A DNA stretch of 57,334 nucleotides from Fidelibacterota bacterium MT.SAG.2 (GTDB lineage Bacteria > Fidelibacterota > SORT01). The translations under genes were made by a program, and so were the position numbers. The stretch spans positions 1 to 57,334 of the forward strand of contig SORU01000008.1 of the NCBI GenBank assembly GCA_004402915.1, given 5' to 3'. The notes below the pieces were generated by a model, which did not search any database, was not told the origin of the DNA, and saw only the letters and a list, made by a program, of their open reading frames with translations. Shown one piece after another: positions 25,761 to 34,809 of this stretch (within the stretch, counting starts at the first letter, position 1; each line of letters begins with the position of its first letter).

Positions 25761-27365
25761 ATGCAGTTGTCTTCTAAGGGATTTACATTCGCGGAAATTT
25801 TAATTGTTGTCGCGATCATGGGGATAGTCACATCCGTTGCTATAAAGAATATGGGAAAATCCGACGACCGCGCTAATTATGAAGAATCTCTCTCCGAACT
25901 CCAAGAACTTTCGAAAGCAATTATAGGAGACGCAAATGCCAGAAGTAACGGTGAACGGACGAGCTTCGGATTTATAGGGGATATCGGCGGGCTACCGTCT
26001 ACGTTGGACGATTTAGTTTCGAGAGGCTCGCTGAGCGCAAGCAAACTTGACACGTCAAAGCTGGTGGCTTATGGATGGAAGGGGCCATATATAGAATCAC
26101 CATTCAGCTCCGGAAGCAGCGATTTTAAAACCGATGGCTGGGGAAATGCATATATCTATGCGACTGTCGAGTACGTGCTTTCGCCCGGAGACACTGTGGT
26201 CGCGAAAATATCCAGTCTTGGGGCTGACGGCGCGGTGGGGGGAACGGGATATGACTCGGACATCTTCATTGAAATAAAGAAGGATCAGGTGCAAGCGAAT
26301 GTGACGGGAAGTGTTATTGAATTGTCCGGTAATCCTGTACTGGCAGCTACCGTACGAGTTTACGAACCCGATGGCTTTGGAGCTCTGACTTCAAAATCGG
26401 CATTTACGGACGCTTTTGGCAGTTATACGATACAGAATGTTAGTCAGGGAGTAAGGGCTATAACTGTTCAACTTTCTTCGGGAGATGAATCGGAGGGATA
26501 CAGGGCTACTTTAGGTAGAAGCTTGGTTACAGCGAGGACCATCAGCGACATAGGATCCATCATACAAGTCGGTATAGCAATTGCCTCAGGTCCCGGAGAC
26601 AGTAATTTTAGTTTCGATATACAGGGTAAAATCGGTGAAGATGTCACTATTGTTGATTTTAAGGCTGTTTATACTCCGTTTGATGGAACTACAGGACCAA
26701 GGTATGAACAGAAAAATGCAGGTGCTGCAACTGTCTGGACGGCAGCTGCGACATTAGCAGGAAGCGGAGACCAACTGTCAGATTTGAATACGTATACAAG
26801 TTGGGCTTTGAATGATAATGCTACAAAGACCATTCAGTTGAACATTTTTCAGGATAATACGGGTGCAAGTGTGAGCGTAATTGGTTCTGAATTCACTACG
26901 ACATTTTACACTTCTGCCGGTGATGCATTTGTAGTGGGACCGTTTACGGTGGGTGGCGCCCCGATTTTTGCGCTTGTAGGAGATGCAACACCAAGAAAGG
27001 GATTGGTATTCTTTGATGTAATTAATAATACTGGTGGAAATCATAACCTTATTGATATGAAATTGGTGTATACACCCTACGATGCCTTTACTACAGGTCC
27101 GGAATTTGATGAAGCAAAGATTGGGGGATCAACTGTCTGGACTGAGGGAGGGGGGGGCACAGTCGGCAGCGGTGTCCAGCTTAGCACTGTTAACGCATTT
27201 ACCAATACTTTCTGGGCTGACGGGCTAACTAAAGAGATCCGTTTTGACGGCTTTATAAACCTTTCCACAGGAAAGAAAATTGATGTAAGTGGCTCTGTAT
27301 TTACCGTAACGCTCTATATGCTCTCCGGTGCAGAATATGAAATAGGACCGTTTGTTGCTCAATAA
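25761..27365 (+). CDS. Large modular pseudopilin with two tandem C-terminal beta-domains
   Basis: 534 aa. Prepilin leader SKG then FTFAEILIVVAIMG; GspG-like core to about residue 175 (GWKGPYIES, SSLGADGAVGGTGYDSDI); carboxypeptidase-regulatory-like domain at about 178-255 (TGSVIELSGNPVLAATVRVY, GSYTIQNVSQGVRAI); then two copies of a beta-rich domain at about 270-395 and 400-534, each with a VY-TP-D and T-VWT pattern and a F-T/F-TVTLY end. GGGGA lies before the ATG. Its three downstream paralogues have one copy of the terminal domain. Likely a minor pilin with an exposed binding module. Confidence 0.82.
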   Translation: MQLSSKGFTFAEILIVVAIMGIVTSVAIKNMGKSDDRANYEESLSELQELSKAIIGDANARSNGERTSFGFIGDIGGLPSTLDDLVSRGSLSASKLDTSKLVAYGWKGPYIESPFSSGSSDFKTDGWGNAYIYATVEYVLSPGDTVVAKISSLGADGAVGGTGYDSDIFIEIKKDQVQANVTGSVIELSGNPVLAATVRVYEPDGFGALTSKSAFTDAFGSYTIQNVSQGVRAITVQLSSGDESEGYRATLGRSLVTARTISDIGSIIQVGIAIASGPGDSNFSFDIQGKIGEDVTIVDFKAVYTPFDGTTGPRYEQKNAGAATVWTAAATLAGSGDQLSDLNTYTSWALNDNATKTIQLNIFQDNTGASVSVIGSEFTTTFYTSAGDAFVVGPFTVGGAPIFALVGDATPRKGLVFFDVINNTGGNHNLIDMKLVYTPYDAFTTGPEFDEAKIGGSTVWTEGGGGTVGSGVQLSTVNAFTNTFWADGLTKEIRFDGFINLSTGKKIDVSGSVFTVTLYMLSGAEYEIGPFVAQ

Positions 27366-27375
27366 GTGTGAAATA

Positions 27376-28581
27376 ATGGAAAAATTCACCGACGAAAATT
27401 CTATCGGATGTTGCGGCTTTACTATGATGGAGTTGATAATTGTTTTATCTATTATCGGGATATTGGCGTCCCTTGGTCTGAAGGCATTTGATAATGTCAT
27501 ACTGAATATGAAGTTTGAATCGACTATACACGAAATGGAAGAGCTAAAAATAGCAATCGTTGGAGACCCGCAGGCGATCCAGAATGATGTCCGCGCAAGT
27601 TTCGGATACTTCGGCGATATGGGTTCTCTTCCATCTTCTCTCACGCAATTGATCACAAAGGGGGGGCAGGCTGCGATGCAAGTCAATGCTACTCTTGATA
27701 TGGTTTACGGTTGGAACGGACCATATCTTCGGACGACGTTCACGCAAGATGCAAACGGAAATTTAACAGACGGATTTGGAAACGCATACGTTTATTCAAC
27801 TGCCAAGACTCTGAGCGCCGATGGGGATTCGGTATATGCCACTATTACGAGTTACGGTGATGATGGAGTTTCGGGGGGTGGAGGAACCGGTTCTGATATT
27901 AATATTGAGCTCTTCAAAAGCGATCTCTTTGGATCGGTATATGGAAATATATATGATGTGAATGATTTTGGAATGGATAATGCGACCGTCACCATTTATT
28001 ACGTTGACGGAAGTGGTGGACTTGCCAACAGTTCAGTCGTGACCTCGAGTGATGGGTTCTATTATTTTCCGCGAATCCCTTTTGGATTGAACTCGGTTAG
28101 AATTGCCCCGTTGGGGGGCATAGAGACACATGCTCATCGTGCTGTGATAAGCTCAACAGTCAATGTGCAACCAAATATATTCGGTGTAGGTTCCTTCTAT
28201 CTGACGGGTACAGCTACTGCAACAGGTGCCGGTAATCAAATAGTAGATTTTAACATAAGGAATGAGCTCGGTACATCCGTAAGTTTAGTCGATTTTAGAG
28301 CAACTTATACTCATCCTTCGGCTACACCTACTTATGACGAACTTCAATTGGATGCAACTCCGATATGGACCGCAAGTGGAACGAGGGCTGGAAACGGGTC
28401 TCAATTGGCATCTGTGACGGGCGGGACTTGGGTAATTTCAACTCTGGACAATAATACTACCTATGCTTTCACCATGAGAGATTTTCAGAATGGGGGAAAT
28501 ACCGATATGACAGGAGTTACTTTTACAGTCCGTTTATTCTTAAGCACGGGGCAGTTTTACGATTTTGTATTTACACCTTGA
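27376..28581 (+). CDS. Large modular pseudopilin (regulatory-like plus beta-domain)
   Basis: Leader ending IGCCG, then FTMMELIIVLSIIGILASLG with Glu at +5; about 401 aa. The GspG-like core ends SYGDDGVSGGGGTGSDINIE. A carboxypeptidase-regulatory-like domain follows (GSVYGNIYDVNDFGMDNATV), then one C-terminal beta-domain (VDFRATYTHPSAT, IWTASGTRAGNGSQLA, TVRLFLSTGQFYDFVF). I use ATG 27376; an upstream TTG overlaps the previous gene. The Cys-Cys just before the cleavage site is unusual for a pilin leader. Confidence 0.8.
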   Translation: MEKFTDENSIGCCGFTMMELIIVLSIIGILASLGLKAFDNVILNMKFESTIHEMEELKIAIVGDPQAIQNDVRASFGYFGDMGSLPSSLTQLITKGGQAAMQVNATLDMVYGWNGPYLRTTFTQDANGNLTDGFGNAYVYSTAKTLSADGDSVYATITSYGDDGVSGGGGTGSDINIELFKSDLFGSVYGNIYDVNDFGMDNATVTIYYVDGSGGLANSSVVTSSDGFYYFPRIPFGLNSVRIAPLGGIETHAHRAVISSTVNVQPNIFGVGSFYLTGTATATGAGNQIVDFNIRNELGTSVSLVDFRATYTHPSATPTYDELQLDATPIWTASGTRAGNGSQLASVTGGTWVISTLDNNTTYAFTMRDFQNGGNTDMTGVTFTVRLFLSTGQFYDFVFTP

Positions 28582-28610
28582 GATAATAATTGTTAAGGAG
28601 TAATAGTAAT

Positions 28611-29801
28611 ATCAAAAAACATCAGCGCAGAAATTTTAACTCCTCTGAAGGTATGACGTTCATGGAAGTGATCATCATGATAGCGATAATTGCGATCATT
28701 ATGGGTACAGGAATGAGGGCGAACCAGAATGTACAACTCAGAGAAAAGTTTGAGAACACTATTGTAGAAATGCAAATGCTTAAAAGAGCGATTATAGGAA
28801 ATTCACTCCTTAGGACGAATGGCATTCGAAATGATTTCGGTTATGTCGGAGAGATGGGCAGACTCCCAGAATCGCTTACCGAACTGATGAGTCTAGGTTT
28901 GCAATCCGCTGTAATCTATAATTCCACACTGCATTTATCGACGGGTTGGGCGGGTCCATACCTGCAGGAAACATTCACAAATTATACATCCAATCCTCTC
29001 ACAGATGAGTTTGACAATTTATATGAGTGGGATACTACCGAATTGCCAAACAGCGGAGATACTATTTCGGCGAAGCTGATCTCTCGAGGAGCGGATAAAG
29101 CAGTTAGCGGAACAGGTATAGATGCCGATATAACGCTCGAAATATTCAAGAGAGAATGGAGAGGAAGTATTACGGGAAAAGCCTTTGATTCAGCAGGAAA
29201 AAAACTCAAGAAAGCGACCGTAAAATTATATTATCCGAATGGAAGCGGTGACATATTAATAAAAACGAAGATAACTAACGGCAAAGGTATTTTCTCGTTT
29301 TTCGATATTCCATTCGGACCCAGAAGTCTGTCCTTTACTCCAAAGGGCGGTGCGGAGGCGCCCCCAAGGCAAATAAGGATCGATGCAGCAGCGAAAACTC
29401 TGCCGGATATAAATAATATCGGTTCGATATTGCTCGCAGGCTCTTCGGTAAGCGGACCCTCGAACAATTATGTAAATGTGAATCTTACAAACGATCTTGG
29501 GAAAGACGTAACTCTGATAGATTGGAAAGCGGTTTATTCAGGGCTTACATTTTACGATCTTTTTAATATAGGAGGCAGCGCTCATTGGTCAAGTACAACT
29601 CCGAAAGCGGGTAACGGTGATCAACTTAGCGCAATAGCGACATTTATATCTTACAATTTCGTGAATTCTTCGACTATAACATTTCAAATGAGAACATTTC
29701 AAGATGGTTCTGGTACCGACGTTAATATGAGCGGTACACCCTTTACAGTCACCTTATATCTCAGCTCCGGAGCTACATATGATATTTCGTTTACTCCATA
29801 A
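28611..29801 (+). CDS. Large modular pseudopilin with an apparent ATC start
   Basis: The GspG-like core, regulatory-like domain (GSITGKAFDSAGKKLKKATV) and terminal beta-domain (LIDWKAVYSGLTFYD, HWSSTTPKAGNGDQL, TVTLYLSSGATYDISF) match its neighbours. The cleavage site is SSEG before MTFMEVIIMIAII. No ATG, GTG or TTG lies at the expected start. A strong AAGGAG (28595-28600) is followed 10 bases later by ATC-AAA-AAA-CAT-CAG, giving the leader [M]KKHQRRNFNSSEG. An in-frame TTG at 28590 lies before the Shine-Dalgarno and is a poorer choice. About 396 aa. Confidence 0.78.
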   Translation: MKKHQRRNFNSSEGMTFMEVIIMIAIIAIIMGTGMRANQNVQLREKFENTIVEMQMLKRAIIGNSLLRTNGIRNDFGYVGEMGRLPESLTELMSLGLQSAVIYNSTLHLSTGWAGPYLQETFTNYTSNPLTDEFDNLYEWDTTELPNSGDTISAKLISRGADKAVSGTGIDADITLEIFKREWRGSITGKAFDSAGKKLKKATVKLYYPNGSGDILIKTKITNGKGIFSFFDIPFGPRSLSFTPKGGAEAPPRQIRIDAAAKTLPDINNIGSILLAGSSVSGPSNNYVNVNLTNDLGKDVTLIDWKAVYSGLTFYDLFNIGGSAHWSSTTPKAGNGDQLSAIATFISYNFVNSSTITFQMRTFQDGSGTDVNMSGTPFTVTLYLSSGATYDISFTP

Positions 29802-30993
29802 TAAAGGCTTTACGCTTATGGAGTTGATCGTTGTGATGGCTCTTTTAGGGATTTTGACATCAGTTGGCATCAACATAGTTCTTCGCACACTTGAGGCGCA
29901 AAAAGCGGATTCAACTCTGTTAGAGATGGAGACAATAAAGAGAGCGATAGCCGGCGACCCTTCTCTTATCATCAATGGGAGGAGAGCGGATTTCGGATAC
30001 TACGGTGATATGGGTATCATGCCGTCAACACTGACAGATCTAATAACACAAGGGTCTCAACCCCCCCTGACAAACAACACAACCTACTTTATTACCTATG
30101 GATGGGGAGGACCCTATTTATCAAAATCGTTCGAGGGAGAATCAGACGCAGCGATCGAAGATAGTTGGAGGAACGCATATATATATACTAATAGTAAAAC
30201 CGTAAATGCCTCCGGCGACAGCGTATACGGAAAAATCACGAGCAGAGGCGCTGACGGGGCAATAGGGGGAACAGGCTATGATGCGGATATTGATCTTGAA
30301 ATACTTAAACGTGAAGTAGTCAGTACCGTTTATGGAAGCGCCTATACGATTGATGGAAATCCGATGGTATCCGGCAAGGTCTATCTACGGAAACCTAATG
30401 GAACCGCTTCCCTCCAAAAAGACTCTGTTACGACGGGATTACAAGGGAATTATTCGTTCAGCGGCGTGCCGCGAGGCACAAGAGCTCTTTCATTTAAGCC
30501 TGCGGGTGGCATAGAAACAAATATTAAGAGCATACTTGCGGCAGAGGGTGCGGTAGCTGTGCCACGAGTGACAAGCATCTCAAATCTGGTATATGTTACC
30601 GGAAGCGCTACACTGTTGGGTTCTTCGAATGAGCAAGTACAATTTCAATTACGTAATCTTCTGGGACAAAATATCACTATCACAGATTATAGAGCTGATT
30701 ATCCCGGCAACTATAGCTCGATCACCGGCCCGAAATACAACAAATTGAACGTTAACGCTGTGACCGTATTTTCAGAAACGAAATTTCCGAAAATGGCAGG
30801 CAGTGCAGACCAAATTGATTCAAAAGGGGACGGTATGACAGATTTTATTTTACCTAATAATCAGACAAGAACTTTTATAATGAGTGATTTTCAGGACAAA
30901 TCAGATGTTTTTCAGGATATGACGGGAACTGCGTTTACGGTCATCCTATATTCAAGCGACGGTAAACAATATTCTTTTGACTTTAGTCTATGA
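29779..30993 (+). CDS. Large modular pseudopilin
   Basis: 404 aa. Leader MIFRLLHNKG then FTLMELIVVMALLGILTSVG, Glu at +5. The GspG-like core has YGWGGPYLSKSF and SRGADGAIGGTGYDADID, followed by the regulatory-like domain (GSAYTIDGNPMVSGKVY) and the beta-domain (ITDYRADYPGNYSS, FTVILYSSDGKQYSFDF). The start overlaps the previous gene by 23 bases and has GGAG 7 bases upstream, suggesting coupled translation. Last pilin of the cluster. Confidence 0.82.
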   Translation: MIFRLLHNKGFTLMELIVVMALLGILTSVGINIVLRTLEAQKADSTLLEMETIKRAIAGDPSLIINGRRADFGYYGDMGIMPSTLTDLITQGSQPPLTNNTTYFITYGWGGPYLSKSFEGESDAAIEDSWRNAYIYTNSKTVNASGDSVYGKITSRGADGAIGGTGYDADIDLEILKREVVSTVYGSAYTIDGNPMVSGKVYLRKPNGTASLQKDSVTTGLQGNYSFSGVPRGTRALSFKPAGGIETNIKSILAAEGAVAVPRVTSISNLVYVTGSATLLGSSNEQVQFQLRNLLGQNITITDYRADYPGNYSSITGPKYNKLNVNAVTVFSETKFPKMAGSADQIDSKGDGMTDFILPNNQTRTFIMSDFQDKSDVFQDMTGTAFTVILYSSDGKQYSFDFSL

Positions 30994-31066
30994 GTGAATT
31001 AAGTTTACAGCTTAGCTGATAGCTTATAATGCTTTTTTATTATTGATTTATTAGGAGGAGAAAAAT

Positions 31067-31486
31067 TTGATAGCCTTCCCGATTCTCGGCGGTATACTTA
31101 TTATTTTTGGAATTATGTTCATTATACTTCCCGCTCAACTTTTGAAACTTACGAGCGCTGCAAACACTATTATCCCAGTCGATCAACAATTGTTCAAGCA
31201 TCGGTACCTTGTCGGCATACTGATGCTGATAGCATCATTCCTTTTGTACTACATTTCACGCACGTTGATGCAGACCAATGAAATATTGGGGATAACCTCG
31301 CTTCTGCTTGCCGTATTTGTTTTACTGATTTCCGCCATTCTTATCTTCAACCCCCGATTAATGGAAAAGTTGAATGAAGTGGGAGGGAAGGTAATAGCCA
31401 CTGATGAAATTACGCTGGTTTATCGGAAAACTACCGGATTTTTCTTTATCGCAGCGGGGAGTTACATGATTTACAGCTGGATGTAG
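31067..31486 (+). CDS. Hypothetical four-helix membrane protein
   Basis: 139 aa with about four hydrophobic segments, including ILGGILIIFGIMFIILPAQLL near the N-terminus and FFFIAAGSYMIYSWM at the C-terminus. The TTG start at 31067 is preceded by a very strong AGGAGGAG. I do not recognise a family. It lies between the pilins and the pilus assembly genes on the same strand. Confidence 0.65.
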   Translation: MIAFPILGGILIIFGIMFIILPAQLLKLTSAANTIIPVDQQLFKHRYLVGILMLIASFLLYYISRTLMQTNEILGITSLLLAVFVLLISAILIFNPRLMEKLNEVGGKVIATDEITLVYRKTTGFFFIAAGSYMIYSWM

Positions 31487-31627
31487 TAAAGTTCGGTCTC
31501 TTTAATTCCGATACTCGGCTATCGGGAAGAGTAAGTATATACATTAAAAAGCAGCGCCACCACACGCTTTTAACCCTTATATTATCTCAATAAATAAAGT
31601 ATTCCCCCTCTGATATTGAAAATTTAC

Positions 31628-31656
31628 TTGACAAACGTGGTGTGAACCTCTATATT
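31628..31656 (+). promoter_or_regulatory. Consensus sigma-70 promoter before the MerR-like gene and pilus assembly operon
   Basis: TTGACA (31628-31633), 17 bases, TATATT (31651-31656). The predicted start near 31663 leads to a 40-base leader carrying a palindrome and direct repeats before the MerR-like gene. Confidence 0.72.
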
Positions 31657-31665
31657 CAACTCCTG

Positions 31666-31696
31666 AACCATTGAGTATACTCACTAACCATTGAGT
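31666..31696. promoter_or_regulatory. Direct repeats and palindrome, probable operator
   Basis: AACCATTGAGT occurs at 31666-31676 and again at 31686-31696, exactly 20 bases (two helical turns) apart. The 12-bp perfect palindrome TGAGTATACTCA (31672-31683) spans the gap. It lies just after the promoter and before the MerR-like gene, which suggests autoregulation. Confidence 0.55.
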
Positions 31697-31704
31697 GATA
31701 GTAA

Positions 31705-31956
31705 ATGAGCAAAAAAAATATTATGGATCAAATATACTTGATCGGCGATCTCGCACGGTTAACTGGGTTCTCGATCGATACGCTAAACTATTATTTGAGA
31801 ATCGGGTTGATCGAAGCAAAGGGAAGAAGTATGCACAATAGATACCGATATTTTGATGACGAGACAATAGAATTATTAAATAAAATCAAGGAACAGAGGG
31901 CTAAGCATATGCCGATACGCTATATAAAAAGAAGGATTGAAGATGGAATATTATGA
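31705..31956 (+). CDS. MerR-family HTH regulator
   Basis: 83 aa, little more than the DNA-binding domain. LIGDLARLTGFSIDTLNYYLRIGL is the MerR helix-turn-helix, followed by the wing NRYRYFDDETIELLNKI. No ligand-binding domain or metal-binding Cys is present. Its end overlaps the ExeA-like gene. Given the repeats upstream, it may control its own operon and the pilus assembly genes. Confidence 0.82.
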   Translation: MSKKNIMDQIYLIGDLARLTGFSIDTLNYYLRIGLIEAKGRSMHNRYRYFDDETIELLNKIKEQRAKHMPIRYIKRRIEDGIL

Positions 31957-32770
31957 AGAACTCGGACTAAGAAAAGAGCCATTTTCAACTTCACCCGACC
32001 CTGATTTTTTCTTTTATACCCGGGAACATAAAGAATGTATCCAGCGATTGGAAATAAATATTAGAATGAGACGGGGATTGAGTGTTATTCTCGGAGATGT
32101 AGGTACGGGAAAAACGACTCTGAGCAGGATGATAATAAAACTGTTCGATACTTTTTCAAGTCAGTATGACTTTCATCTGATTTTGGATCCTGCATTTGAA
32201 TCGGAGTTTGAATTCGTTAAGAATCTCGCCTCCGTTTTTAATATTAAGGATACGGCGAGATCAACTTTCGAATACAAAATGCTTGTAGAAAATTTTCTTT
32301 TTAAGAAAGCTGTTGAAGAGAACAAGGTTGTCGTGTTGGTCGTCGATGAAGGACAAAAACTGACTCCGCTGCACATTGAGGCGTTACGAACGCTTCTTAA
32401 TTACGAAACAAACGAATTTAAACTGCTGCAGTTAGTCATTCTTGCTCAGATGGAATTCATGAATAAGATTAAACGGCAGCCGAACTTTCTTGACAGGATC
32501 AGCTTGGGTTACGTGATAAATCCGATAAACGAGGAAGATACGGTTGGTATGATTCAGTATCGGCTGAAAAAAGCCGGTTATAGAGGAAAAGAGCCCTTAT
32601 TTACAAAAGAGGCAGTATCTAAGATTCATCAATATACTCAGGGATATCCGAGAAAAATTATTCAGTTTTGTCATAATGTGCTGGTTGAAATATTGCGGAA
32701 CGGAGATAAACAAGTAAAGGAACAGACGGTGGTTTCAGTTATTAGAAGAGAGAGTCCGTGGCATGTCTAA
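31943..32770 (+). CDS. ExeA/GspA/MshM-like AAA ATPase
   Basis: 275 aa. The start MEYYEELGLRKEPFSTSPDP is the family hallmark. Walker A GDVGTGKTT is near 51-59 and Walker B VVLVVDEGQK near 131, followed by sensor-like LLQLVILAQ. ATG 31943 is preceded by AAGGA at 31932-31936, and the gene overlaps the MerR-like gene. It lacks the peptidoglycan-binding end of ExeA and so resembles MshM of MSHA pilus operons. Probably helps secretin or pilus assembly across the cell wall. Confidence 0.85.
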   Translation: MEYYEELGLRKEPFSTSPDPDFFFYTREHKECIQRLEINIRMRRGLSVILGDVGTGKTTLSRMIIKLFDTFSSQYDFHLILDPAFESEFEFVKNLASVFNIKDTARSTFEYKMLVENFLFKKAVEENKVVVLVVDEGQKLTPLHIEALRTLLNYETNEFKLLQLVILAQMEFMNKIKRQPNFLDRISLGYVINPINEEDTVGMIQYRLKKAGYRGKEPLFTKEAVSKIHQYTQGYPRKIIQFCHNVLVEILRNGDKQVKEQTVVSVIRRESPWHV

Positions 32771-34793
32771 CGATCCACATTTAGATAATCCCAGCATCAA
32801 ATTATTAGAAACGCTGCGGAAGCGGGACAAGTTGCAGTCGCCTGTCGGGCGTGAGGCAGCTTCCTTTGTCGAAGAATCCGAAGCGCTGATCGAAGAGGAG
32901 ATGTTAGGCAGCAAAGCCGTCACGGTTCTCGCTGACCCGTTTGATGATTTGGAAGATGCTGCGAATGAGCTTGAAGAAAAAGTTCCGGTCGAGGAGAGTT
33001 CGACAGAAGAAAAACCGGTTCAAACAACATCCTCCGAATTAGAAGAAACAAAGATACAGACTCAATTTATGAACCGTTCAACGGTGAAAAAGGAGGCTTT
33101 TCTTAACAGAGCTGTCTCTTATTTCAAAAGATGGCTGAAGGGTGAACAGAATGTCATAGGCATAGATATCAGTGGCAATTTTATTAAGATTATTCGGATT
33201 TCCAACCGGATGAAAGGGAGAGTTCTTACTCACTGTGTAGCCTGTGAAATAATCGGGGAATCCGGTGTAAAGAGCAGTAAGGACGTAGCGAATGTCATCC
33301 GTGAAATAATGGCGGAGAAAAAATTCAAAAATAACAGTGTCGTTCTATCGGTTTCGGGTCCGCACACAGCCATCAAGCAAATAGTGCTTCCGAAATTAAA
33401 TAAGAAAGAGATCATACAAGCTATTCAGTGGCAAGCGAAGAAAAATCTCCCATTCCCATTAGAAAGTTCTCAATTTGATTACATCGTCCATGAGAATGAA
33501 AATGATAAATCAGAAGCATCTCCGATTACTCTCTTTGCGGCGGAGAATAAATATTTGGATGGAAGTCTTGCGCTGTTTGAGAAATCAGGAATTAAAATAA
33601 GTAAGGTTACGGCAGCGCCGTTTGCTCTCTTGGATATTCTCAAACAGAATGGGATGGAGGACGGTGAATCTACTTTTGTCATCATAGATATCGGCTGGGA
33701 TAAGACGTCGATAATATTCGTAAGTGCAGGCATGATTCAATTTATACGAGAGGTACCGGTTGGTGTGGAGGAATTGGTCGAGGGATTGCAGGGAAGCATC
33801 ACGTTTCGCGGAAAGACCGCCAATGTAAGCGAAATAATGGCGAAGAAACTTATTGATAAATATGGAATACCTCTCGAGCTGATAGACTCCTACATCGATG
33901 AAGATAAAGAGATAAATAGTATTTCTCAACAAATGAGCGGTTCTGTGGATAGGATAGTTGAAGAAGTACTTCGCTCATTGAATTATTTCAAAAAGAAATT
34001 TCCTGAAATTGATGAGCCGGATATTTTATACATTTCCGGGCATGGCGCAGATTTGTATAACATGGGTCTGCTGCTAAAAAGAACCACCAATAAGCGGATC
34101 GAAAGAATAAATCCTTTATTGGGAATAGAGATTGATGAAGATTCTGTCCCGCCGATAATGTTGAACAAGATCGCTTCGTCATTGTCTGTGGCAGCAGGTA
34201 TGGCTCGCAATTTTTTTGAAGGTCCGAATATTGCGCCCGCGGCAGCGAAAGATGATATTTCTTTCGGCGTGGCAAAACGGTTATTCGCGATATCGACAAT
34301 TATTCTCTCGATAGCGCTCTCTTCATTCACTTTTTCGGTAAAATGGGAGTTGGATGCGAAGAAACAGAGAGCCCTTTCAAGGGAGACTGATTTAGCGTCA
34401 CTCTCTCCAATCCAGCAGCAATTTTTAACCTCGAGTAGGGAGATAGGGGCATTACGGGGATTAGTGCAGATAATGGATAAAGAAGAAAAGAAGGCTGAAT
34501 GGCTGAGATCTCAGCTTAGAGTACTCAGCGCCCTCTCCCCTCCGGAGATGATGTTATCGCATGTGGATATAAGAACAACCGTAAACCAAGCGGATCAAAA
34601 CAAGGGTGTGCCCTTCGTACAATTAACCGGCGCTATCTTTGCCGACGATTTCTTCTCTCGCCAGATAATTAAGGACTTCCACGACTCGCTTTTAGGCACC
34701 AACCTCTACGCGAATGTAGAAATTATCGAATCTAATCTTGCAGGGAGTGGAGGATCACGGGCGATGTTTTTTGTAATAAACTGCTTTTTATAA
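32763..34793 (+). CDS. PilM-PilN fusion (MshI/GspL-like) pilus assembly protein
   Basis: 676 aa. An acidic, probably disordered N-terminus (1-120) is followed by a PilM actin-like ATPase domain (about 131-490: NVIGIDISGNFIKI, LSVSGPHTAIKQIVLP, AIQWQAKKNLPF, FVIIDIGWDKTSI). Then come one membrane helix (505-525) and a PilN-like periplasmic coiled-coil/ferredoxin-like part to the end. In most type IV pilus systems PilM and PilN are separate. Starts 8 bases before the end of the ATPase gene. Confidence 0.82.
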   Translation: MSNDPHLDNPSIKLLETLRKRDKLQSPVGREAASFVEESEALIEEEMLGSKAVTVLADPFDDLEDAANELEEKVPVEESSTEEKPVQTTSSELEETKIQTQFMNRSTVKKEAFLNRAVSYFKRWLKGEQNVIGIDISGNFIKIIRISNRMKGRVLTHCVACEIIGESGVKSSKDVANVIREIMAEKKFKNNSVVLSVSGPHTAIKQIVLPKLNKKEIIQAIQWQAKKNLPFPLESSQFDYIVHENENDKSEASPITLFAAENKYLDGSLALFEKSGIKISKVTAAPFALLDILKQNGMEDGESTFVIIDIGWDKTSIIFVSAGMIQFIREVPVGVEELVEGLQGSITFRGKTANVSEIMAKKLIDKYGIPLELIDSYIDEDKEINSISQQMSGSVDRIVEEVLRSLNYFKKKFPEIDEPDILYISGHGADLYNMGLLLKRTTNKRIERINPLLGIEIDEDSVPPIMLNKIASSLSVAAGMARNFFEGPNIAPAAAKDDISFGVAKRLFAISTIILSIALSSFTFSVKWELDAKKQRALSRETDLASLSPIQQQFLTSSREIGALRGLVQIMDKEEKKAEWLRSQLRVLSALSPPEMMLSHVDIRTTVNQADQNKGVPFVQLTGAIFADDFFSRQIIKDFHDSLLGTNLYANVEIIESNLAGSGGSRAMFFVINCFL

Positions 34794-34809
34794 AATAGGG
34801 TATTGGTAG

